NCBI GenBank assembly: GCA_963715625.1
Contig: OY970260.1
Span: 2,852,001-2,916,000, forward strand
Direction of reading: 5' to 3'
Source: VRUE01 sp963715625
GTDB taxonomy: Bacteria; Actinomycetota; Thermoleophilia; Solirubrobacterales; 70-9
DNA length: 64,000 nucleotides
The notes beneath the pieces are model-generated. The model worked only from the letters and a program-made list of their open reading frames with translations, did not search any database and was not told the DNA's origin. The position numbers and the translations under genes were made by a program. Within the stretch, counting starts at the first letter, position 1. Each line of letters opens with the position of its first letter. Below, in pieces: positions 51,568 through 60,692 of this stretch.

Positions 51568-52142
51568 CTCCTCAGCTTCGCGACGAGGCCGGACAGGCGC
51601 TGCTCGAGGTCCTCCAGCGTCCCGTCGTTCTCGATCACGTGCTCGGCCCGGGCCGCCTTCTCGTCCTGGGGCAGCTGCCGCGCCTCGCGCTCGCCGACCA
51701 GGGTGTGGCCCCGGGCCTCGGCCCGCGCGCGCCGCACCTCGTCGGAGGTGACGATCGCCACGGTGGTGTCGAAGACCGGCGCCATCTCGCCCTCGAACAG
51801 CAGCGGCACCTCGACCACGGCGATCGCGACATCGTCGCCCAGCGAGGCGAGCCAGCTTCCGATCCGTTCTCCGACCAAGGGGTGAATCTGGGCCTCCAGC
51901 CATTGCAGCTGCTCCGGGTCCGCAAACACGATCTCGCCGACCTTGGTGCGGTCGACCCGCCCCTCAGGCGCGACCTCCTCCCCCCAGCGCTCCGTCAGCC
52001 TGCCCAGCAACGGCTCGGAATCGAGCAGCTCGTGCACGACCGCGTCGCTGGAGATAGTCGCGGCCCCCAGCCGCTCGAACGCGGCCAGCGCCTCGGACTT
52101 CCCGGCCGCGATCCCCCCGGTCAACCCGATGGTCAGCGGCAC
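51564..52142 (-). CDS. coaE: Dephospho-CoA kinase
   Basis: A protein of 192 residues that catalyses the last step of coenzyme A synthesis. P-loop GLTGGIAAGKSEALAAFERL is at the N-terminus; SSDAVVHELLDSEPLLGRLT is the CoA-binding segment, followed by VEVPLLFEGEMAPVFDTTVA and the lid (RRARAEARGH). GTG 52142 is the start. It is separated from rpsA by a class E palindrome. The pantothenate genes that feed this pathway are 20 kb away. Confidence 0.96.
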   Translation of the reverse strand: MPLTIGLTGGIAAGKSEALAAFERLGAATISSDAVVHELLDSEPLLGRLTERWGEEVAPEGRVDRTKVGEIVFADPEQLQWLEAQIHPLVGERIGSWLASLGDDVAIAVVEVPLLFEGEMAPVFDTTVAIVTSDEVRRARAEARGHTLVGEREARQLPQDEKAARAEHVIENDGTLEDLEQRLSGLVAKLRR

Positions 52143-52150
52143 GGCGGCCT

Positions 52151-52264
52151 AGGGCCTATCCCGGCAGGGGTTCCACTTAACTTTTTCGAGCTGCGTCTCC
52201 GGTCGCCCCCGATGGCTGCTCGCGAAAAAGTACAAGACGTTCCACCCCTGCCGGGATAGGCCCT
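52151..52264. repeat. Class E palindromic element between rpsA and coaE
   Basis: A perfect 21-bp stem (52151-52171 with 52244-52264); core CCACTTAACTTTTTCG and CGAAAAAGTACAAGACG. The last base is the first base of the rpsA stop triplet on the plus strand. Its position suggests termination or mRNA 3'-end protection for rpsA. Confidence 0.86.
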
Positions 52265-53883
52265 CAGGGCTCGGAAGGCTCCTCGGCGGGAGGAGCGTCA
52301 GCATCGGCGGCCGGGGACTCCTCCTCGGCAGCGGGAGCGTCCTCGGCCGAAGGCTCCTCAGCCTCGGCCGCAGGCTCCTCGGCAGCCTCAACCTCAGCAG
52401 CGGGGGGCTCCTCCGCAGCAGGCTCCTCGGCCTCGGCCGCAGGCGCCTCCTCCTCGGCGGGCTCCTCAGCAGCCGGTGCCTCAGCCTCAGCAGCCGGCGC
52501 CTCAGCCTCCTCGGCCTCCGCCGCAGGCTCCTCTGCCTCCGCCGCAGGCTCCTCGGCCTCAGCCGCATCGTCCGCGGGTGGCGTCGCAGGGGGGACCGCC
52601 CCCGAGGACGCTTCAGCGACCACAGGGGGCGGTGGGTCCCCTGCGGCGACAGGACCCGCGGCATCACCGTCTGAACCCTCATCCGAAGTCTCACCCGCCG
52701 CAGCGGCGTCGATCTGTTCGCCAAGGTCGCCCATCGCCATCTTGCCCTCGGCAACCTGCTTGATGCTGAGCGAAAGCCGCCGCCGCTCTTCGTCGATCTC
52801 GAGGATCTTGACGTTGAGCTTCGTCCCCGGCTCGACCACCTCGGTGGGGCTCTCGACGTGGTGGTCGGCGAGCTCGGAGATGTGGACGAGGCCCTCGACC
52901 CCGGGAAGGATCTCGACGAAGGCGCCGAAGGCGACGACCTTGGTCACCTCCCCCTCGAGCACGTCGCCGGGCCGGTGAGCGCTGATCACCCGCTGCCAGG
53001 GATCCTCCTGCGTCTGCTTGAGACCCAGGGAGATGCGCTGGCGGTCGCGGTCTATGTCGAGCACCTTGATCCGCACTGTGTCGCCGATCGCCACCACCTC
53101 GGAGGGATGGTTGACGTGGCTCCAGGAAAGCTCGGAGATGTGGATCAGGCCGTCGATGCCGTCGAGGTCGACGAAGGCGCCGAAGTCGACGATGTTGGAG
53201 ATCTTGCCCTCGACGACCTGGCCGGCCTCGAGGCGCCCGAGGATCTGCTCGCGCACCTCCTTGCGCTCTTCCTCCAGCACCGCGCGGCGGGAGAGCACGA
53301 CGTTGTTGCGGCTGCGGTTGAGCTCGATCACTTTGCACTCGAGCGTCTCGCCCGTGAACTCCTCGAGGTTGTGGACGCGGCGGATGTCGACCAGCGAGGC
53401 GGGCAGGAAGCCGCGCACCCCGAGGTCGAGGATGAGGCCGCCCTTGACCACCTCGATCACGTTTCCTTCGACCGGTTCGCCCGACTCGGCCGCGGCCTCG
53501 ATCTTGCGCCAGGCCTTCTCGAAGCGGGCCCGCTTCTTGGAGAGGACCAGCCGGCCTTCGTTGTCCTCCTTGGTGAGGACGAGGGCGTCGACCTCCTCGC
53601 CGATCTCGACCTCGTCGGCCGGGTTGACCGACTTGCGGATCGAGAGCTCGTGCGAGGGGATGACGCCCTCGGACTTGTAGCCGATGTCGACCAGGACCTC
53701 GTCCTTGTCGATCCGCACGACGTGGCCTTTGACGACGTCGCCCTCCTCGAAGGACACCATCGTCGCCGCGTAGTTCGGCACGACCTTGCCGTCGACTTCC
53801 ACCAGCAGGCCGCCGGAGCCCTCCACGGGCGTGCCGGTGGGAACGGGCGGCTCTGGGGTAACGGTCGTATCGGTCACGGACAC
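52264..53883 (-). CDS. rpsA: Ribosomal protein S1 with long acidic tail
   Basis: About 539 residues. Four S1 RNA-binding repeats run from about 40 to 375 (GDVVKGHVVRIDKDEVLVDI, EGNVIEVVKGGLILDLGVRG, VEGKISNIVDFGAFVDLDGI, LEGEVTKVVAFGAFVEILPG). It helps mRNA binding to the 30S subunit. The last ~140 residues are an unusual low-complexity tail of Ala, Glu and Pro (EEPAAEAEEP-type units). The start is unsure: GTG 53883 and GTG 53877 are both possible and neither has a clear ribosome binding site; the frame stays open far upstream into antisense of the next gene. Confidence 0.95.
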   Translation of the reverse strand: MSVTDTTVTPEPPVPTGTPVEGSGGLLVEVDGKVVPNYAATMVSFEEGDVVKGHVVRIDKDEVLVDIGYKSEGVIPSHELSIRKSVNPADEVEIGEEVDALVLTKEDNEGRLVLSKKRARFEKAWRKIEAAAESGEPVEGNVIEVVKGGLILDLGVRGFLPASLVDIRRVHNLEEFTGETLECKVIELNRSRNNVVLSRRAVLEEERKEVREQILGRLEAGQVVEGKISNIVDFGAFVDLDGIDGLIHISELSWSHVNHPSEVVAIGDTVRIKVLDIDRDRQRISLGLKQTQEDPWQRVISAHRPGDVLEGEVTKVVAFGAFVEILPGVEGLVHISELADHHVESPTEVVEPGTKLNVKILEIDEERRRLSLSIKQVAEGKMAMGDLGEQIDAAAAGETSDEGSDGDAAGPVAAGDPPPPVVAEASSGAVPPATPPADDAAEAEEPAAEAEEPAAEAEEAEAPAAEAEAPAAEEPAEEEAPAAEAEEPAAEEPPAAEVEAAEEPAAEAEEPSAEDAPAAEEESPAADADAPPAEEPSEP

Positions 53884-53895
53884 AGCGGCGCATGA

Positions 53896-55116
53896 TTGCA
53901 GGTGGATACGCTCTGCGTCGTGCCGATTCGTGCAACGAAACGAGGCGAGGAGCGGACTCCGCTCGACGGCAGCCACGACGTGCTGATCTGCGGGGCGAGC
54001 TTCGCGGGGCTCGCGGTGGCGCGCGAGCTGGCGGGGTCCGGCGCCGACGTGCTGGTCGTCGACCGCTACGAGATCGGCGAGCGGCAGACCTCCGCCTGCG
54101 GCATCCCGACCGAGTGGATGCGGGCGATGGGCCTGATGGGCGCCGAGCGCCAGCGCTTCGACTCGCTGCTGATGCACACCCCGCACGGCGACTCGCGCTT
54201 CCGGCTGCCGTTCACCTTCTCGACCTTCGACTACCGCGAGCTCTGCGAGATCCTCTGGCGCGACTGCGACGCCAGGTTCGAGACGGCAAAGGTGAACCGG
54301 CGCCTGCGGCCGGCAAGCGGCGACGCCGCGGCCGCGGTCGAGACCGACCGCGGGGTGATCTCCGCCCCGCTCGTCGTCGACGCGCTCGGCTGGCGCCGCG
54401 TGCTCGCACGCGGCGACGGCTACCAGCCTCCCGACGCGCCGCTCTCGCGCGGGCTCGAGGTCCATCCGGACGGCGAGGGCGAGGACCTCGAGATCTGGAT
54501 CGACCGGCGCTACGTCCCCGCTGGCTACGGCTGGTGCTTCCCGGCGGGCGAGGAGCTGCGCATCGGGGTCGGCTCCTTCGACCCCCGCTTCCACGTCCGC
54601 GCCACCACCGAGCTGCTCGCCGACGACCTCGGCAGCGAGAAGGTCCGCTACCAGGGCAACTGGATCCCGCACAAGCTGCGCCGCGGCACCGAGGGCGGCG
54701 TCTTCTTCGCCGGCGACTCGGCCGGCCACTGCCTGCCGCTCAGCGCCGAGGGCATCCGCACCGCGCTCTACTTCGGGATCGCGCTGGGGCGCGAGCTGCG
54801 CGGCGTCCTCGACGGCTGGCAGGACCGCGAGCAGGCGGCCGCCCGATACGCCGAGTTCAACGACTCCCACGAGTGGAAGTTCCGCTGGATGCTGCGCGTG
54901 CAGCACCTCGTGCCGCGAATCCCGCCGCGCCTGCTGGGGCCGCTCGCCCGCCTGCTCGGCGCCAAGCGCTTCGTCGAGTGGTCCTTCGGCCACTACCTGC
55001 GAATCGCGCCGCCGGAGTTCGCAACCTCAGCGAACAACCAGAGCCGTACCGGCCAGCAGCAACACGACCCCGGCCACGCGGCCCGGGCTGAGCGCGACCT
55101 GGTCGAGGCCGAATAG
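53896..55116 (+). CDS. NAD(P)/FAD-dependent oxidoreductase, geranylgeranyl-reductase-like
   Basis: About 400 residues. HDVLICGASFAGLAVARELA is the FAD Rossmann motif, DVLVVDRYEIG its second strand, and GGVFFAGDSAGHCLPLSAEG the flavin-binding GD motif, followed by IRTALYFGIALGRELRG. The layout fits the geranylgeranyl reductase/halogenase-like group, which reduces isoprenoid chains or modifies aromatics. TTG 53896, GTG 53902 and GTG 53920 (MPIRATKRGEERT) are candidate starts. The 3' end overlaps the convergent DMT gene by 90 nt, and the last ~35 residues look unlike the rest. Confidence 0.85.
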   Translation: MQVDTLCVVPIRATKRGEERTPLDGSHDVLICGASFAGLAVARELAGSGADVLVVDRYEIGERQTSACGIPTEWMRAMGLMGAERQRFDSLLMHTPHGDSRFRLPFTFSTFDYRELCEILWRDCDARFETAKVNRRLRPASGDAAAAVETDRGVISAPLVVDALGWRRVLARGDGYQPPDAPLSRGLEVHPDGEGEDLEIWIDRRYVPAGYGWCFPAGEELRIGVGSFDPRFHVRATTELLADDLGSEKVRYQGNWIPHKLRRGTEGGVFFAGDSAGHCLPLSAEGIRTALYFGIALGRELRGVLDGWQDREQAAARYAEFNDSHEWKFRWMLRVQHLVPRIPPRLLGPLARLLGAKRFVEWSFGHYLRIAPPEFATSANNQSRTGQQQHDPGHAARAERDLVEAE

Positions 55117-55464
55117 CCCCAGCCGGTCGATCGCGACCGAGGCGACCAGCTGGCTCGTGACGGTCAGCGCCGCGACGCCCCCGGCACCGATCGCCGTCAC
55201 CGCAATCAGCGCAGTGACCACATAGGCCGCGCCGAGCAGGCCGCCCAGCAGGTAGTACCAGCTGACGTCGAAGGTCGAGCCGAGCCCGCCCGCCTTGCCG
55301 CTGAGGACGACGATCGCGGAGAGGGCGAGGGTGCCGACGAGGAAGGAGACCAGCGCCGCCGGCAGGCTCCCCGTCGCCTTGCCAAGCCCGGCGTTGATCG
55401 GCGCCTGCAGGGCGATCAACCCGCCCGCAAGCGCCGTCAGCAGTACGGCCAGTCCCCGGTCCAT
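55027..55464 (-). CDS. DMT-family transporter, YdcZ/DUF606 type
   Basis: A protein of 145 residues with five hydrophobic segments. GLAVLLTALAGGLIALQAPI with NAGLGKATGSLPAALVSFLV at the N-terminus and YYLLGGLLGAAYVVTALIAV in the middle are typical of the short DMT proteins that dimerise to form a full transporter. The substrate is unknown. ATG 55464 is the start. The 3' end lies inside the convergent oxidoreductase gene. Confidence 0.87.
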   Translation of the reverse strand: MDRGLAVLLTALAGGLIALQAPINAGLGKATGSLPAALVSFLVGTLALSAIVVLSGKAGGLGSTFDVSWYYLLGGLLGAAYVVTALIAVTAIGAGGVAALTVTSQLVASVAIDRLGLFGLDQVALSPGRVAGVVLLLAGTALVVR

Positions 55465-55491
55465 GTGCCAACCGTCATATCAGTCCCACCC

Positions 55492-55541
55492 GCTGACTTC
55501 GTCGTTTCCAGTCCGTATGCCCCGAAAAAGACGAAGTCAGC
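55492..55541. repeat. Class B palindromic element
   Basis: A perfect 12-bp outer stem GCTGACTTCGTC/GACGAAGTCAGC (55492-55503 with 55530-55541) with GTTTCC and the CCGTATG loop motif inside. It lies between the divergent DMT and desaturase-like genes. Confidence 0.82.
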
Positions 55542-55572
55542 ATTTTCGAGGGGCGGATACGCTTGGGTACCG

Positions 55573-56304
55573 ATGGAGGCTGGGAACACCGTCATCGATG
55601 GGGATCCGCTGACCGCGACCGCGGTTTCGATTACGGGAGGCACTGGCGGTCCCGTCAGCCTGCGCGACTGCGCGCGGGCGTTCTTCCGCTTCCGCTCGCC
55701 ACGGGTGCTCGCCGCCTTCCTCGTCGTCTTCGTCGCGGCCCGGATCGCGGTCGGGGACTGGAGCGGGCTCGACCTCGCCGCGGCCGCGCTTCTGATCGCC
55801 TCCCAACCCTTCACCGAGTGGCTGATCCACGTGCTCCTCCTGCACTCGAAGCCGCGCAAGGTCGGGCCGTTCACGATCGACCTGGCGACGGCGCGGCTGC
55901 ACCGCTGGCACCACCGCAACCCTGCGCTGCTCGAGGCGGTGCTGATCCCCGGCTCGCTGATCGCCGCCTTCCTGCTGCCGGTGATGGCCGTGATGTGGCT
56001 GCTGAGCTGGCCCTGGGCGCTGGCAGGCGGCGACCACGTCGGGCTGTGGCTGACCCTGATGACGATCAGCGTCGTGCTCACCGCCACCTACGAGTGGAGC
56101 CACTTCATCATCCACACGCCCTACCGGCCGAAGAGCCGCTACTACCGCTCGATCTGGCGCTCGCACCGGCTCCACCACTTCAAGAACGAGCACTACTGGT
56201 TCGGGGTCAGCTCCGACGCCGCCGACCGCGTGCTCGGCACCAGCCCGGACCACCGCGCGGTGCCGAAATCCGAGACGGTGAAGACGCTCGGCGAGCGGGG
56301 CTGA
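55573..56304 (+). CDS. Fatty acid hydroxylase / sterol desaturase-like protein
   Basis: A protein of 243 residues with four membrane helices and the eight-His cluster of the diiron hydroxylase superfamily: EWLIHVLLLH, HRWHH, EWSHFIIH, and HRLHHFKNEHYWFGV. It probably oxidises a lipid or carotenoid chain in the membrane. The first 40 residues are soluble and poorly conserved. ATG 55573 is the best start; no strong ribosome binding site is visible. It is convergent with polA, which ends 20 nt away. Confidence 0.88.
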   Translation: MEAGNTVIDGDPLTATAVSITGGTGGPVSLRDCARAFFRFRSPRVLAAFLVVFVAARIAVGDWSGLDLAAAALLIASQPFTEWLIHVLLLHSKPRKVGPFTIDLATARLHRWHHRNPALLEAVLIPGSLIAAFLLPVMAVMWLLSWPWALAGGDHVGLWLTLMTISVVLTATYEWSHFIIHTPYRPKSRYYRSIWRSHRLHHFKNEHYWFGVSSDAADRVLGTSPDHRAVPKSETVKTLGERG

Positions 56305-56323
56305 CCGGACGCTGCGCCGACGC

Positions 56324-58984
56324 CTACTTGGCGTCGAGCCAGTCCTCGCCGACGCCGATGTCAACCTCCAGCGGCGGGTCGAGCTCGTACGCGGCGCACA
56401 TCTCCCGCCGCACCAGATCGACCGCGTCGTCCATCTCCCCCGGCGGGCCCTCGAAGAGCAGCTCGTCGTGGATCTGCAGGACCAGCCGGGTCTCGGCCCC
56501 CGAGGCCCGCAGCGCCTCGCGGCAGCGCACCATCGCCACCTTGATGATGTCGGCAGCGGTGCCCTGGATCACCGTGTTGACGGCCAGCCGCTCCCCCAAC
56601 CGCCGCGTGTTGGGATTGCCCGAGCGCAGCTCGGGGATCGCCCGCCGCCGCCCCATCAGGGTGGTGACGTACCCCTCCTCCTGCGCCCGCTCGACCACCT
56701 GCTCGCGGAGGGCGCGCACGGCGGGGAAGCGCTCCAGGTAGCGGGAGACGAATTCCTCGCCCTCTTTGCGCGGGATGTTGAGCCGGTCGGCGAGGCCGAA
56801 CCCGGTGAGGCCGTAGACGATGCCGAAGTTGACCATCTTCGCCTTCGAGCGCTGGCCGACGTCGACGTCGTCACGGGAGATGTCGAAGACCTCGGCCGCG
56901 GTCGCCGCGTGGACGTCGTCGCCGGCGCGGAAGATCTCCTTCAGCACCTCCTCCTCGGCGACGTGGGCGAGGACGCGCAGCTCGACCTGGCTGTAGTCGG
57001 CGGAGAGCAGGCGGGCGCCGGGCTCGGCGACGAAGCAGGCGCGGACGGGGCGGCCGATCTCGGTCCGGATCGGGATGTTCTGCAGGTTCGGGTTGGTGCT
57101 GGAGAGGCGCCCGGTCGTGGTCGCCGCCTGGTTGAAGGTGGTGTGCACGCGGCCGGTCTCGGAGTCGATCAGGTCGGGTAGCGAGTCGAGGTAGGTGTTC
57201 TTCAGCTTGGTCAGCTCGCGCCAGTGCTCGATCTTCTCGACGATCGGGTGCTCCTCGCGAATCTGGGCGAGGACGCGGGCGTCGGTCGAGTAGCCGGTCT
57301 TGCCGCGCCGCTTGCGGGTCAGCCCCAGCTCCTCGAAGAGGACGCGGCCGACCTGCTGCGGCGAGCCGATCGTGAACTCCTCCCCGGCCAGCTCGAAGAT
57401 CTCCTTCTCCAGGGTGTCGATCCGCTCGCCGAAGCCGGCGCCGACCTCGGCCAGGCGGTCGGCGTCGAGCTTGAGGCCCTCGCGCTCCATCGCGGCGAGC
57501 ACGTGGACGAGGGGCAGCTCGACCTCGCGCAGCAGCGGCTCCAGGCCGAGCTCCTCGATGCGGGGGCGCTGGGCCTCGACCAGGGCAGCGGCCAGGCGCG
57601 CCTCCTCGGCCGGATCGAGCCCGGCCTCGCCCTCCCCGTCGCCGTCGAGCGAGAGCTGGCCGCTCCCCGCGCCGCCGGCCTCCGCCGCGCCCTCGGCGAT
57701 CCCGATCCCGGCGTCAGCGGCCAGCTCGGTCAGCTCGTAGGTGCGGCGCTGTGGCTCCAGAAGGTAGGCGGCAAGCATCGTGTCGTGGTCGAGCGCGAGC
57801 TCGACCCCCTCGCGAGCGGCGGCTGCGAGCAGGCCGTGCCGGCCGCCGCCGAGCGACTTGGCGTCGTGGGCGACGAGCGGGCGGGTGGAGATCGCCACGG
57901 CGAGCTCGTCCTGGGTCGAGCTGCCGGTGAGGATGCGCCCGCCGTCGGCGGCCGCCCAGCGCTCGCCGTCGATCGCCAGGGCCAGCGGACCCTCTCCCTC
58001 GCTCAGGTCCCCGGCCTTCCCTTCGACCGCCTCGACCTCGAGCTCGGTCTCGACCCGACGACCCGGCACGGCGTCGCCCTCCGGCAGCGCCTCTTCCAGC
58101 CGCTCCATCACGGCCCGCAGCTCGAACTCGCGCATGAAGTCGCGCAGGACGCCGCGGTCGGGCTCGGCGGCCATCGCCTCGGCCAGGTCCACCCCGGTCT
58201 CGATCTCGTACTGAAGCGTCGCCAGCTGCTTCGACATGCGGGCGTCCTCGGCGTGCTCGACCAGGTTCTGCTTGCGTTTCGCGCCGGATATCTCCTCGAC
58301 GGCGGCGAGCACACCCTCGAGGTCGCCGAACTTCTGCAGCAGCTGGGTCGCCGTCTTCTCGCCGATCCCGGGAACCCCGGGGATGTTGTCCGAGGTGTCG
58401 CCGCGCAGCCCCATCAGGTCGACGATCCGCTCCGGCGGCACCCCGTAGCGCTCTTCGACCGCGGCGATGTCGTAGACCTTGGTCTCGGTGATCCCGCGCG
58501 AGGTGCTCATCACCCGCACCCCGTCGCCGACCAGCTGGTAAGCGTCGCGGTCTCCCGTGACGACCATCACCGGGATCCCCTCCTCGCGGGCCTGGCGGAC
58601 CAGCGAGGCGATCACGTCGTCGGCCTCGTACCCCTCCACCTTGACGTTGGTGTAGCCGAAGGCCTCGACCAGCGGCATCAGGTGCGGCCACTGCTCGCGC
58701 AGCAGGTCGGGGCGCGGTTTGCGCCCCGCCTTGTAGAGGTCGTAGGTGACCTCGCGCCCCGACATCCCCGCGTCCCAGGCGACGACGACCCCGGCCGGCG
58801 CGTGCTCGTCGATGATCTTGACCAGCATCGAGGCCAGCCCGTAGATCGCGTTCGTCGGCCGCCCGTCGCTGGTCCCGATCGACTCCGGCAGCGCGAAGAA
58901 CGCCCGGTAGGCGAGCGAGTTGCCGTCGATCAGGAAGAGCTCGCGCTCAGCAGTGCCCGTCTCCTCAGTGGCCATCGCCGCCAA
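56324..58984 (-). CDS. polA: DNA polymerase I, proofreading domain degenerate
   Basis: A protein of 886 residues. The 5'-3' exonuclease (~10-290) has LIDGNSLAYRAFFALPE, KVEGYEADDVIASL and VTGDRDAYQLV. The middle domain (~320-480) matches the 3'-5' exonuclease fold but lacks its catalytic acids: LALAIDGERWAAAD stands where a DTE motif is expected. It also holds an acidic insert near 450 (LSLDGDGEGEAGLD). The polymerase domain is complete: RLLSADYSQVELRVLAH, RSKAKMVNFGIVYGLTGFG, VLQIHDELLFE. Gap filling in repair and Okazaki processing are expected, without proofreading. MAAMAT or MAT may be the true start. Confidence 0.97.
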   Translation of the reverse strand: MAAMATEETGTAERELFLIDGNSLAYRAFFALPESIGTSDGRPTNAIYGLASMLVKIIDEHAPAGVVVAWDAGMSGREVTYDLYKAGRKPRPDLLREQWPHLMPLVEAFGYTNVKVEGYEADDVIASLVRQAREEGIPVMVVTGDRDAYQLVGDGVRVMSTSRGITETKVYDIAAVEERYGVPPERIVDLMGLRGDTSDNIPGVPGIGEKTATQLLQKFGDLEGVLAAVEEISGAKRKQNLVEHAEDARMSKQLATLQYEIETGVDLAEAMAAEPDRGVLRDFMREFELRAVMERLEEALPEGDAVPGRRVETELEVEAVEGKAGDLSEGEGPLALAIDGERWAAADGGRILTGSSTQDELAVAISTRPLVAHDAKSLGGGRHGLLAAAAREGVELALDHDTMLAAYLLEPQRRTYELTELAADAGIGIAEGAAEAGGAGSGQLSLDGDGEGEAGLDPAEEARLAAALVEAQRPRIEELGLEPLLREVELPLVHVLAAMEREGLKLDADRLAEVGAGFGERIDTLEKEIFELAGEEFTIGSPQQVGRVLFEELGLTRKRRGKTGYSTDARVLAQIREEHPIVEKIEHWRELTKLKNTYLDSLPDLIDSETGRVHTTFNQAATTTGRLSSTNPNLQNIPIRTEIGRPVRACFVAEPGARLLSADYSQVELRVLAHVAEEEVLKEIFRAGDDVHAATAAEVFDISRDDVDVGQRSKAKMVNFGIVYGLTGFGLADRLNIPRKEGEEFVSRYLERFPAVRALREQVVERAQEEGYVTTLMGRRRAIPELRSGNPNTRRLGERLAVNTVIQGTAADIIKVAMVRCREALRASGAETRLVLQIHDELLFEGPPGEMDDAVDLVRREMCAAYELDPPLEVDIGVGEDWLDAK

Positions 58985-59015
58985 CTCTATGGCGCGGAGA
59001 GGCGAGTACTTCGGC

Positions 59016-59927
59016 CTAGAGCTTCTTCTTCAGGGTCGCTGCCCGGGACTTCGTGGCCGGGTCGCCGCCGGTGGGGGTGAAGGTGACCTTGGCCTTGACT
59101 TTCGCTTTGCCTTTTTCCTTCAGCTTCTTCTTCGCCTTGCCGGTGGCTTTCAGCTTCAGCTTCACCGTGCCGGCGGCGGAGGCCACGGCTTTCGACGCCT
59201 TCAGGCCTTTGCCGGAAAGGCTGAGCGTGCCGGGACCGGGGACTTTGACGGCAAGGGTCGCGATCCCCTTTTTCAGGTTCCGCTTCAGCTTGCCGAAGCT
59301 GAACGCGTTAGAGGGCTTGGCCGGCCCGGCGATGATCGTCGGCTCGGGGCCGATCAGGCGGAAGGCCTGGTCGGGTTCGGAGGCCGATTCGGGGAAGCAG
59401 GTGGTCCTCACGACCCAGGTTTTGCCGCAGCCTCCTTTGTAGAGGCCGCTTGGGTTCTGCCAGGTTGCCGGACTCCCGACCTGAGCGGTGCTGTTCAGCC
59501 AGCCCCAGTTCGCGGGCGCCGCAACGGAGACCCAGTAGGTCCCCGGGCCGAGCGGCGGGACGTTCGTCAAGGGGGAGTTGTAGCTCGGGCCGTTGGTGGC
59601 TTTGATCCCGCCCTGGTAGAAGAGCATGCTGCCGGGCACGCCGCCGGCGTCGGCGTAGATGCGCACGTAGGTCAGCAGGATCGACGGGTCGCCGGGTTTG
59701 CCCAGCACGTCGACCTCGGTCAGCGTCCACTGCTGGCCGGCCGGAACCGTGAAGTCGTCGGCGGCCTCGACGTCATCAGGTTCACCGGGGTAGCTCATCG
59801 ATTCGGTCTTTTCCAGCCCCGGATTCGCCGTCTGGTCGTAGAGGACGACCGCGCACGCGGTCGAGGGCAGCGCGAGCCCGGCGAGCACCAGCCCGCACGC
59901 CACGGAGATCTTCGCTGCCCGGAGCAC
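59016..59927 (-). CDS. Secreted protein with Lys-rich C-terminal beta domain
   Basis: A protein of 303 residues with a Sec signal (AAKISVACGLVLAGLALPST, cleavage near ACA). The central ~180 residues are rich in Gly, Pro and aromatics (VRIYADAGGVPGSMLFYQGG, GTYWVSVAAPANWGW) and look like a jelly-roll or PEP-CTERM-like beta domain. The last ~95 residues (FSFGKLKRNLKKGIATLAVK, KLKEKGKAKVKAKVTFTPTG) are a Lys-rich beta domain common on secreted proteins of Thermoleophilia. The function is unknown; surface attachment is plausible. Confidence 0.82.
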   Translation of the reverse strand: MLRAAKISVACGLVLAGLALPSTACAVVLYDQTANPGLEKTESMSYPGEPDDVEAADDFTVPAGQQWTLTEVDVLGKPGDPSILLTYVRIYADAGGVPGSMLFYQGGIKATNGPSYNSPLTNVPPLGPGTYWVSVAAPANWGWLNSTAQVGSPATWQNPSGLYKGGCGKTWVVRTTCFPESASEPDQAFRLIGPEPTIIAGPAKPSNAFSFGKLKRNLKKGIATLAVKVPGPGTLSLSGKGLKASKAVASAAGTVKLKLKATGKAKKKLKEKGKAKVKAKVTFTPTGGDPATKSRAATLKKKL

Positions 59928-59939
59928 GAGGGGGTGAGC

Positions 59940-60563
59940 CTATGCCGCCGCCCGGCGCGCGTCAAGAAGCCCCAGCCCCGGGACGAAGCGCCCGACGCTC
60001 GCCGCGTACTCGGCGTAGGCCCCGCCGTGGGTGCGCAGCAGGTACGGCTCCTCGACCAGGCGGACCTGGAGCTCGAGCGCGGTGACGAGGCAGGCGATCG
60101 CGGCGATCGCGAGGGCGTTGGGGACCATCAGGACGAGGCCGAAGACGGTGGGGATCATCGCGCTGTAGATCGGGTTGCGGACCAGCCCGAAAGGGCCGTC
60201 GGTGACCAGCTCGGTCCGCTCCTCCGGGTTGACCCCGATCCGCCAGGCGTCCCCCATCGCCAGCTGCGCGCCGAAGGTGAGCCCGATCCCGCCGGCGCCG
60301 AGGAGGAGACCGGCGACCTGGACCGTGGTGCGGTCCAGCGCCGGGACCGGCTCGAGCACGCCGAGCAGCGCGAGGACCGGCGCCGCGCCGCCCATCGCCA
60401 GCGAGGCGCCGAAGAGGACCCCGGCGAACCGCTCGAGCGCGCCGGCATCCCGCGGAAGGCCGTGGATCCCCGTCGACCCGGTGCGGCGCATCTGCACCGC
60501 GATCCGCACCCCGAAGGTGAGGATTAGGGAGACGCAGTAGAGCCCAAGAGCGAGACCCGCCAT
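59940..60563 (-). CDS. ICMT-like isoprenylcysteine methyltransferase family protein
   Basis: A protein of 207 residues with about five membrane helices. The C-terminal signature of the family is clear: ELVTDGPFGLVRNPIYSAMI with RNPxY, and EEPYLLRTHGGAYAEYAASV with the GxxYxxY-like end. Such bacterial proteins methylate small lipids or are uncharacterised; protein prenylation is not expected. ATG 60563 is the start. A class C palindrome lies 38 nt upstream. Confidence 0.88.
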   Translation of the reverse strand: MAGLALGLYCVSLILTFGVRIAVQMRRTGSTGIHGLPRDAGALERFAGVLFGASLAMGGAAPVLALLGVLEPVPALDRTTVQVAGLLLGAGGIGLTFGAQLAMGDAWRIGVNPEERTELVTDGPFGLVRNPIYSAMIPTVFGLVLMVPNALAIAAIACLVTALELQVRLVEEPYLLRTHGGAYAEYAASVGRFVPGLGLLDARRAAA

Positions 60564-60600
60564 CGCGCCAACTCTACGGCGCCGGCAACTCAACAGGCGG

Positions 60601-60692
60601 GGAGACACGGGCAGTCCCCTCGCCTGACAAGTCGCCGCCGGAGCGGCGGCGACTTTGAGTATCCGCCAGTCGAGGGGACTGCCCGTGTCTCC
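60601..60692. repeat. Class C palindromic element
   Basis: A 22-bp perfect outer stem (60601-60622 with 60671-60692) and an inner 10-bp hairpin GTCGCCGCCG/CGGCGGCGAC. Between the stems are the conserved strands CCTGACAA and TTTGAGTATCCGCCAGT. It is in the gap between divergent genes. Confidence 0.85.

Noticed and set aside
53884..54993. Upstream extension of the rpsA frame to over 900 codons
   Set aside because: The added part is antisense to the FAD oxidoreductase and lacks conservation; S1 domains begin only after 53880.
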